Source of the DNA: Lutraria lutraria
Lineage: Eukaryota; Mollusca; Bivalvia; Venerida; Mactridae
Direction: 5' to 3'
DNA length: 64,000 nucleotides
Assembly: GCA_964023205.1 (NCBI GenBank)
Contig: OZ026844.1
Coordinates: forward strand, 36,255,326-36,319,325
Shown here: positions 57,401-64,000 of the stretch, in pieces
How the letters are laid out: each line of letters begins with the position of its first letter
Position numbering within the stretch: the first letter of the stretch is position 1
The notes under the pieces: generated by a model
The model's database searches: none
Seen by the model: the letters and a program-made list of their open reading frames with translations, nothing else
What the model was told of the DNA's origin: nothing
Translations under genes and position numbers: made by a program

Positions 57401-60400
57401 AGTGCTAAATTCGAAGACTGCTTTGAAGATTTAAAACATCAAAATAGTAGCTGATAGCACAAACTGAATTACTACATACAAAAAGGCAATAAATCAAAGT
57501 AAAATATTTTATTTTAACCTGACGGCATATTTGGATGGCTAATTTTCAAATTCATACTCTAAAAGAACTTACTGTCTTCTAGAGGAATTCCATTGATATA
57601 CCAGGAGTAGTTAGGATCTGGATCTCCGTTGGCTCGACATATAAATGTAGCTCTCTCACCAGTACTGGCTTCTACACTCACAGGTTCATCAACCCAGTGT
57701 GGTGCAGCTGAAAATATTTCATTCGGAATTACCAAATATTTCCTAAAAAACACACCAAGGGTGTAGCATTTAATACATTAACTTGTTCAATATTTCATGT
57801 TAATGACTGAGTGATTTTTGTATGCATTGAATACATCTGAAGAAATCATTGTTATATTTACAGTGAGTTACAAAAATTTGTTTTGCTAAAAGATAGAAAG
57901 CAATTTTGTTTATAATAAGTGAAAATAATTTATTTGTATACACATGTAACAAATTATGTCTAGTACACATCTCTTTCTGATATTTCTACAGCTGTTTAAA
58001 TGCACAGTATTTATTTCCTAGAGCTACATAGGAAATCAGCACATGTCAATAAAAAACTTAGACACATAATTTAAGGATCAAACTTCATTTTTCAACTTAT
58101 AAAACACCAGAGAAGAAAGAAACGATCAGTAAATCAATAACAAACCACAACAACTTGTTCCAAAACTTAGAAAGAGATGATTTTATGGGAAAATCTTCAG
58201 TAATGGAGGCAAAAGTATCAAAAACTAAGGAAAATACTATCTCCATAATCATTACATTCAATTCTGACATCAAACGCCTTGGTTGCACGTTGAGTGGATT
58301 CTGTGTTCAGACCCATACATTCATATTGCCCAGCATCTGACAAAACGACGGACTTAATGTGTAACTCTTGACCAAAACTCTTGAATGAGGCTCTATCTGG
58401 AAATACCCCATCGATTTTCTGCCAGTAGACATCTGGTGTTGGACTGAAAACAGTCAATGAATAAAATCATATAAAAAATGAATCATTATTTAGTTAAAAA
58501 TGTCTAAACGCCCAAGATATAATATGTATTTTTTTCCCAAACAAAATGCTTAACAGTTTTAAATAATGCATAATCAATAGGAGCACATTTGAACACACGA
58601 TTACTTTTATTCAGTACTTGGTTAGATGTTGTTTAAGAATATACAGTCGAGCAGCACGTATCAAATATATGTACAGTCAAACAGGAGTTAGTGGTCACCT
58701 CTGAATAAAGGTCATTCTTTTCAAAACTGCTGTTTATTTTTTAGAACAAAATTACCTCCAAATAAAGGCCACCTGTGAATAAAGGCCACTCTTGTCTTAC
58801 CTTAGGATGGCCTTTGTTCACAGGTTAAACTGTACATAAATTATACATACATCACAATTATACTTACTTTCCAGCAAAGATACACTTCAGTTTAAGTAGA
58901 CCACCTTTAACAAAGAACTGATCACTGGGTGATGTCCATAGTTCATGAGCTGGTCGCTTCTGTTCAGTAGCTGAAGTTATAAATAACATCAATACAATAC
59001 TGAATGAATTATATTAAATAACTAAAGAATTTATTTCCCTGATTAAATTTTAATTAATGCTCAATCTAACAGAAGATACAAAACTTTATGATATATTCAC
59101 TGCAACATCAGCAAATAGGATTTTCAGAAACAACAAGGACAAGTAATTAGTTAATGTTGCAGATCTTTTTTTCTACACCTAATATAAGTTCAAAAGTACA
59201 AAAATATACTGAAGCCAGGTACTAATTTAAGAAAGACAAATTATGGATATATTTGTATATTGAAGCCAGACACCAAAACAATAGTCTGGCTTAAAACCAG
59301 ATATAATACTTACTTCCTTGAACTTCTACAACATGTTCTGGACCAATAGCATTGTCTCTCATGAAATAATTGATGGCCATACAGGAATAAGCCTTGCCAC
59401 TTCTTTCATCACTTTTTTTCACATTTGTAAATCTTAACCTTCCTGTAATTACAGCAAATAGAATGTAAGAATACAGTGAGAATAATTAGGGTACACAGAA
59501 AACATAGCAATACGTTTCTGGCTCAACTTTCCTAGTGATGTGCAGTCGGAAGATTATATTAACTATCAATTTTCTTGTTTTTTCAACATTCTTTCGTAAC
59601 CAGGCAACTGTAGAACTGGCAAACAAAAAGTATACAAATCCAGGAAGACAAATGCATAAAATTTTTCCTATATTTTCCTTCAACATGGTGAGGGCACTTA
59701 TTAGGTGAAAACACTGTAAAAATGTAACATTTCTGGGGATAGTTGTATTATTTAACAACAACATCAAACATACCTTCAATGTCCATGCTGACTCTCTTGT
59801 CAAAGTTGATAGCTTGCCATCTTCCATCAGGTTCTTTATATACCCAGTACACATCAGCTGGAGGGTAACTCTGGGGTGGGGTACATGGTAGGGTTAAATC
59901 TCTACCAGCTGTTACTTTGTGGGACTAGAATAGAATGATTTAATTGCTTTTTAAGTCAAGTTTATACCTGCAATCCATGGATGGGTAGATGTATTTAGAC
60001 AATGTGTATGATTACTATGGCAATCAACTTTTTATTATATAGCAGGACTTATACTGACCACAAATAGGTTACTAAGCCAACAGCTTTTATTGAAACAATG
60101 TACCTGTAAAACCATTTGTGATTAAGTAGCTAGGGCAACCTGGAAATCTTTTTTATTGACCTTATATATTCTTTTGTTTATGAATAATTCATCAGAGAAG
60201 AAGAACATACATTTAAAGCCTATTTCTTATTAAAATGCTGCTAACAATTAAGGGATCAACATGTAAAATTATTGTTTGATTGAAATTAATTCTATTTATA
60301 TTGATAAAGTTTATAATAAATGTCCGCTAATCTACTTACTATATTCATGAATTGTTTAGCATGTAGAAAATCAAGACTACTAATGTACATGTATATAATT

Positions 60401-62242
60401 ATTACCATGTGTTTATTGTCATGTTTGTGTGTGGGCCGGTGGCCTTATATAACGCAATAACGAAATTGAACAATGATTATTAAAATAAAGGTTATTCCAT
60501 TAGTAAGAAGTCCACTAATTAATTATAAGACATGCTGATACGTTGTATTATTTTGTGTATAAGACAGTTGAAGACAATGACGGTCAATAGAATCCAATAA
60601 TTCATCTGAAAATTGACTGAATACATATATATAGATTAAAATTTCTGTTACCTTTCTTTGTTCATAAGCAAATTTCTTTAATTTTGCTTCTCGAAGATTA
60701 ATCTTTACAGAGGCAGAGACACCATAGCCATTGTCCGCAAAACATTGAAAGATACCTTCATCTTTATCTTCGGGATCGTTGAATACTATCGTACCTTGAT
60801 TAGGTAACTGGACAACACGGTCATCTTGACCACTAGGGTTGTACGCCTCTCCGTTACGTCTCCAAAGGTATCTGTAAATTAATCATCATGTTAATGACAT
60901 ACTTATCACAAAAAATAATCTAACACATATTTTCCGCAATTCAAACTTCAATCAAGGCAAGAAGATGATGCTCTAGTTTGAAACATTTACTCTAACCCAC
61001 GACATGCAAGAGTTAGACATCAGAAATTCTTTTTTTTGTTGTTTATATCGAGTTTTACGCCCGTTTTCAACAGTCAAAGAGTGAGGTGGACAGTTCATCT
61101 AACCATCGTTCCTGGGAAGAACTAGTACTAGACTCCCATCCTCCATAAGCAACTGCCTATACTTTCTCACATACAGAGACATGGTCAGTAGCAGGGCTCG
61201 AACCTACGACCCTCTATCAATGAGAGGTTACAATGATTTGAAGTCAGTGACCTTAACCACTCAACCAGGGAGGCGGGTCTCAAAAATTCTGTAGAGAAGT
61301 TATACAAATAAAAATTCAAGAATTTCCTTTCAGTAAGGAAGTATTTATTTATCCTCATTTGAACAGAGTAACTGTTGTATTTTGACACAATTTATTATAT
61401 ACAGTAAAGTCCATCAGTACCAGACCCTTTTCGGAAAAGTCCGGTTTTCTGAGAATTTTTGATAATTTGTGAAAAAAATCATGGAACTTGAAAAATGGTT
61501 CGACTTTCAGAGAATTCGAGTTTTTAGGGGTTTTACTGTACATTTATTTCAGTTGCCATGATACATCTGACATAGAGTATCAGGGTTCTCAATAACAGCA
61601 GGCTGCAGGCCAATTTAGCCGCTTAGAAATGTGTTTTGGCCGGTTAGGAATCTCAAAAATTTATATAATAATGCTAGAAAATGCCTGGACCCCCCCCCTA
61701 GCAGGCCTGTTAGTCTAGCTTTTGGGCCTGCTGGCCACAAATTTATTGAGAACCATGATGTATAGATTCTTATAATTCAGTAACTTACTGAGGTTTAGGT
61801 ACTCCTTTAGCGATACAAGGAAGCTCAACCGACTCCCCAGGCTTGTAGTAGACATCACGGTTAGATGGCTGCATATAGATATGGGGCGGACGATTCACTG
61901 AAAATGTGTAAAAAACTATGAAAAAACTCAATATTCAACATTAGTTCTATGATTTTATGCTGTTTTAATAAACAATTTTCCACCAGCTGGAATACCCAAA
62001 TTTGAGAACGTTCACAAGACCAAATAGATATATTTACTGGGTTAGACTGCGAAAACATTACATTGATATCAAGTTATAAACAATTTCTTATACATCATAA
62101 GAAACTATGCAAGGAAGAACATTAGATGCAAACATTAAAATCAAACCATTAGTGAATACATTAAGTAATTAATCATGCTACATTAATTACCTGCATGGAT
62201 CGTTACTCCCCACATTAAGCATAGTAATATTCTTAACATCAT
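45969..62242 (-). CDS. Nrg: Neuroglian / L1CAM-family adhesion molecule, copy B
   Basis: Paralogue of copy A in opposite orientation. Coding exons in transcript order: 62191-62242, 61789-61897, 60652-60871, 59774-59924, 59314-59442, 58868-58970, 58256-58443, 57573-57707, 56737-56913, 55875-56056, 55555-55651, 54801-55088, 53850-54220, 53250-53481, 52854-52993, 51834-52062, 51419-51547, 50649-50831, 49925-50044, 49140-49298, 48680-48826, 48385-48463, 47932-47946, 46560-46874, 45969-46173. These total 4155 bases, 1384 residues (1379 without the microexon). All junctions are GT-AG and in phase. The donor after 55875 is weak (GTTTGT). Exons 2-21 equal those of copy A in length and phase. Domains: signal peptide 1-17, six Ig, five FN3, membrane span about 1142-1164, tail 1165-1384. 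The tail is again Asp/Arg/Tyr-rich and ends in STFV. Confidence 0.95.
46985..47180. repeat. Dispersed repeat, copy 2
   Basis: CTGTTCACTCCCTCAGAGAG, CTTATAGTTTTCCAGTTATGA, GTGATCACAATAGCT and AAACAGCCAAGCTAAAA appear in the same order as at 12812-12985. Located in a neuroglian B tail intron. Confidence 0.55.
47932..47946 (-). CDS. Nrg: 15-nt microexon in the neuroglian B cytoplasmic tail
   Basis: On the minus strand TTTCAG is followed by TAACAAGGATGGAAG and then GTAAAT. The 15 bases keep phase 2 on both sides and insert five residues (reading SNKDG), so the exon can be skipped without changing frame. Vertebrate L1 has a comparable neuron-specific mini-exon (RSLE) in its tail (family knowledge). 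No counterpart is visible in copy A. Evidence is splice-site and phase only. Confidence 0.6.
48680..48826 (-). CDS. Nrg: Neuroglian B transmembrane exon
   Basis: NYGWFIGMMLSGLIFIAIVI then FIYYIHRKRKGIEEEP. Same exon length (147) and phase as copy A. The juxtamembrane HRKRKGIEE is identical in the two copies. Confidence 0.92.
49140..54220 (-). CDS. Nrg: Neuroglian B fibronectin III domains 1-5
   Basis: FN1 begins DRPDPPSGVAVERC and contains PWANYTFRVVSTNKIGASAP. FN2 begins PMNELEHNGPGFKYQLTVKE. FN3-FN5 are each split in two, as in copy A. The intron inside FN3 carries the 24-bp minisatellite at 52137-52740. Confidence 0.9.
49354..49543. mobile_element. Pogo/Tigger-like MITE (GGCC-rich), neuroglian B intron
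   Basis: TACAGTCAAACCTGTGAACA at the left and GGCCACTAACACAGGTTTTG at the right, with GGCCTTCATTCA inside. In the intron between the two FN5 exons. Confidence 0.6.
52137..52740. repeat. 24-bp minisatellite in a neuroglian B intron
   Basis: About 15 near-identical units of ACCCATTCAGACTTAGATCA CATG at 52137-52500, then degenerate units (CCATTTTGACTTAGATCACA TGAC and similar) to about 52740. It lies in the intron inside FN3, just 3' (on +) of the exon at 51834-52062. Because 24 is a multiple of three it leaves an open frame on the plus strand (52057-52551, HSDLDHMT units). That frame is a by-product of the repeat, not a gene. Confidence 0.95.
54442..54654. mobile_element. Pogo/Tigger-like MITE (GAGCAACAAC subfamily), neuroglian B intron
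   Basis: TACAGTACAACCTCTCCTGA at the left and GGAGAGGTTACTTTGTA at the right. A short tandem duplication of the left end (CTACAACCTCTCCTGAATGG repeated) is visible at 54450-54500. Confidence 0.6.
54801..61897 (-). CDS. Nrg: Neuroglian B Ig domains 1-6
   Basis: The same split as copy A. Landmarks: VNRPPHIYMQPSNRDVYYKP in Ig1, GQDDRVVQLPNQGTIVFN shared word for word with copy A, PTPDVYWQKIDGVFPDRASF in Ig3, HMNIQCNASNKHGYVF in Ig4, GKPDPIVTWYRDTSLITGG in Ig5 and SGVYTCIISNGLDEDRSYA in Ig6. Each domain keeps its Cys pair and Trp. Confidence 0.9.
56242..56326. repeat. 85-bp palindrome (AATTCGAGGG family), copy 3
   Basis: AATTCGAGGGCTCAGTGCAA CACTGTCGTAAC pairs with GTTACGACACTGTTGCGTTG AACCCTCGATT. 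In the neuroglian B intron between Ig4 and Ig5. Confidence 0.8.
58672..58834. mobile_element. Pogo/Tigger-like MITE (GGCC-rich), reverse orientation
   Basis: Left TACAGTCAAACAGGAGTTAG and right TTGTTCACAGGTTAAACTGTA. Interior AAAGGCCAC repeated. In the neuroglian B intron inside Ig3, between the exons at 58868-58970 and 58256-58443. Confidence 0.55.
61030..61280 (-). repeat. tRNA-headed SINE (Leu-like head), reverse copy
   Basis: Reads in reverse GACCCGCCTCCCTGGTTGAG TGGTTAAGGTCACTGACTTC, the CTCATTGATAGAGG arm, GTCGTAGGTTCGAGCC, then the TTGCTTATGGAGGATGG body. The best preserved of three copies. In the neuroglian B intron inside Ig1. The head resembles tRNA-Leu, but the copy is SINE-embedded. 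Confidence 0.7.
61400..61540. mobile_element. Pogo/Tigger-like MITE (CCGGTTTTCTGA subfamily)
   Basis: TACAGTAAAGTCCATCAGTA at the left and GGGGTTTTACTGTA at the right with TA borders; the interior has AAAGTCCGGTTTTCTGAGAA. 141 bp. Same intron as the SINE at 61030. Confidence 0.6.
61581..61755. mobile_element. 175-bp MITE with CAGGGTTCTCA ends, copy 2 (inverted)
   Basis: CAGGGTTCTCAATAACAGCA at the left and TTATTGAGAACCATG at the right. Contains GTTAGTCTAGCTTTTGGGCC, the reverse complement of the copy at 2055-2229. Ends 34 bases before the neuroglian B exon boundary at 61789. Confidence 0.65.
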
Positions 62243-62251
62243 TTTTGAAAT
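62191..62251 (-). CDS. Nrg: Neuroglian B first coding exon: signal peptide
   Basis: The acceptor TTTTCAG is followed by ATTTCAAAA and ATG ATG. MMLRILLCLMWGVTIHA is a typical signal peptide. The first ATG (62242-62240) is taken; the second would remove one residue only. Intron phase 1 after Ala is shared with copy A. Confidence 0.85.
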
Positions 62252-62467
62252 CTGAAAATAAAGATTACAGTGTTTGTTAATATATACCCAAATATCTACT
62301 TTATGTGATAGTCAGACATTAGCAATTGTTATTAATCACTATTACCTTACTATATTTACAGAAAATAGCAACTTAATTTTAATACAGTGAGTAAATTGCT
62401 TAATTAGTAGTGTAGCAGTATGGTTTTATATTATTTGTAATTTATAAATTATCTAGCTGTAATATCA

Positions 62468-62565
62468 ACAGCTTGATAAGCTCAGTTGGTAGAGCATCTG
62501 ACAAGCAGGATTTCGTGGGTTCGAGCCCTGCATCCGGTACATTATTTTCCTCCTATTACAGGTAG
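62468..62565 (+). repeat. tRNA-headed SINE, GGTAGAGCA family, best-preserved head
   Basis: AGCTCAGTTGGTAGAGCA, TCTGACAAGCAGGA, TTTCGTGGGTTCGAGCCCTG CATCC and the TATTTTCCTCCTATTACAG body. Nearly tRNA-like, but the flanking bases do not form an acceptor stem and the body is shared with the copies at 16985 and 23727. Confidence 0.65.
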
Positions 62566-62881
62566 ATAGACATCATCTATATTACTACCTGGTGGGCATT
62601 TACTGTACAAACATACTTCAAAATATACAGCAGTTTTCATAAACATACTAATTCGTGTTTCATAAGAGTTATTTCCTGGTCTGTAGCTCTAATGTTGTTA
62701 CTTTCTAAACACATGAAAATAACACATTCAAGCCTCATTTTAGACAACATTTGATATCTTATAATAACGTTTATACTGAAGAATGACAATTAACCAAGTT
62801 TGTACATACACTAACAGAAACTTAATCGTAAACAATTCTATAAATCGTTGATTTTCAAATTCTGGAGATGCCATGACTCAC

Positions 62882-63070
62882 CTGAGTAAAATGCGGACGC
62901 TTCTTTTGTGTTTACAACTTAATTGTTGGGAGTCAATATCAAATACAACAATTAAAATCATCATATTTTCTATCAATATAAGTTAAATTCATTGCATCAG
63001 CAAGTTTGTAATACTTTACCTGGTTTCCTACCTGTCGAAAATCAAAAATATTTACGCACCGCCATGTTAA
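62882..63070 (-). promoter_or_regulatory. Probable promoter and non-coding first exon of neuroglian B
   Basis: On the minus strand AAGCGTCCGCATTTTACTCAG is followed by GTGAGT, a strong donor (exon end 62882). The acceptor before the signal-peptide exon (62252-62254) is about 630 bases away. The upstream limit is unknown. Confidence 0.4.
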
Positions 63071-64000
63071 TTAATTTAGGTCATTCAAGGTTGTCACAAA
63101 ATTAAGATCGACAGGTAAAATTAGACGAAATATTAATACCTTCCTTGGATTTGCTGGGGCGATTTTATATACTTTAAATGCAGCTAAATAAGTAACAAAA
63201 ACATGATTTAGACTTTGAATATATAATGCCTAATTGACCTTAACAGTTCATTAATATCTTCAGGTGGTTTAAAACTATCGCTTTTTCCTCGAATTGTGAC
63301 AGCTAAGAGAGACAACCCCTATACATTTATCATTAAGTAATTAAGATTTACCTCCCTTAGAAATCTATATTAAGCGCACCAACACAAAATATTCAACTGA
63401 ATTGCAATTAATTCTCAACAGTTATAGCAGAAATTCGTTTACCAACGTAAATTTATACACCAGAGAACTTATCAGAAATATAATCATTGATTTAAGAAAA
63501 AGCTCAAGAGATCGTTAGAACAACTTTGACTGTACGTGTCGTTTAAATAATTACTTCCAATCTGGTCATATATGTTTCATAGATTAGTTGCGTATACAGG
63601 TTTGTATGTGTTATTTTTTAAAACAAATAAAATGAACATACATCAACATTTTCTCTTGTAACTTGGCCCCAAAATTCCATCTTGATGCCGGCAAGGACTT
63701 ATATGTATATAAGTCCTTGGTGCCGGGTTATTCTAAAGAATTAAGTATCCATTGCGCTAAATATATTTCCAAACTATTAGTAGAATAATCAATTAAGGCT
63801 AGACTAAGACAAAGGTACACAACAGATGTTTTTCTCCGGTTTAGTGCTTTATTCCTTTATTGACTTAATGTAAGGCAATTTGTCCACGTATTTAGAAATC
63901 ATTCTTATCATTCATGATTTATACAGAGGCGGTCAACAGCATTGTGTAAGTCAGTCTTCTTAATTTTAAAACTTGTTTCCTGGAAAACCACACCGTTATC
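63071..64000. other. Upstream region of neuroglian B
   Basis: No gene recognised. Contains a perfect-looking hairpin at about 63691-63719 (CAAGGACTTATAT / ATATAAGTCCTTG) that also occurs at 15772-15810. Confidence 0.4.

Noticed and set aside
61200..61275. Possible tRNA-Leu gene on the minus strand
   Set aside because: Part of a SINE with two further copies; the stems are imperfect and the body continues without a terminator.
62468..62540. Possible tRNA gene
   Set aside because: Box A and B are good, but there is no paired acceptor stem and the 3' body is shared with other SINE copies.

Overview
The window is AT-rich, intron-rich animal DNA. The gene set (a DEG/ENaC channel, INTS13, EFCAB10 and two neuroglian/L1CAM-type adhesion molecules), the many short DNA-transposon derivatives, the tRNA-headed SINEs and the repeats beginning with a purine-rich GGGGGTATATTG-like motif suggest a mollusc, most likely a bivalve. 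The species assignment is an inference. Nothing bacterial, plasmid-like or CRISPR-like is present.

Layout. Bases 1-1056 (+) hold the 3' end of a DEG/ENaC channel gene. Bases 1057-11270 are non-coding as far as I can see: MITE-like elements, SINEs and a 38-bp satellite of about 1.1 kb. Bases 11271-15370 (-) carry the 5' end of INTS13: a non-coding exon with a small uORF, then four coding exons. I find no exons for the remaining two thirds of the protein. Bases 15468-16520 are an element with terminal inverted repeats and a perfect 9-bp target duplication. It sits between INTS13 and the divergent gene EFCAB10 (16793-21192, +), which is complete in four exons.

The second half is dominated by two complete neuroglian paralogues pointing at each other. 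Copy A is at 24834-38551 (+, 24 coding exons, 1400 residues). Copy B is at 45969-62242 (-, 25 coding exons including a 15-nt microexon, 1384 residues). Both encode a signal peptide, six Ig domains, five fibronectin III domains, one membrane span and a cytoplasmic tail. Coding exons 2-21 have the same length and phase in both copies, so this is an inverted tail-to-tail duplication. Some stretches are nearly identical even at silent sites, which suggests gene conversion. The two tails are unusual. Each carries a long Asp/Arg/Tyr repeat, each has lost the FIGQY ankyrin-binding core at the expected place, and each ends in a class I PDZ ligand (HSFV in A, STFV in B).

The genes share no pathway. 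Integrator (INTS13), a probable ciliary docking protein (EFCAB10), an ion channel and two adhesion receptors are neighbours only by position. The clearest candidates for something undescribed are the paired neuroglian tails, the microexon of copy B and the truncated INTS13.
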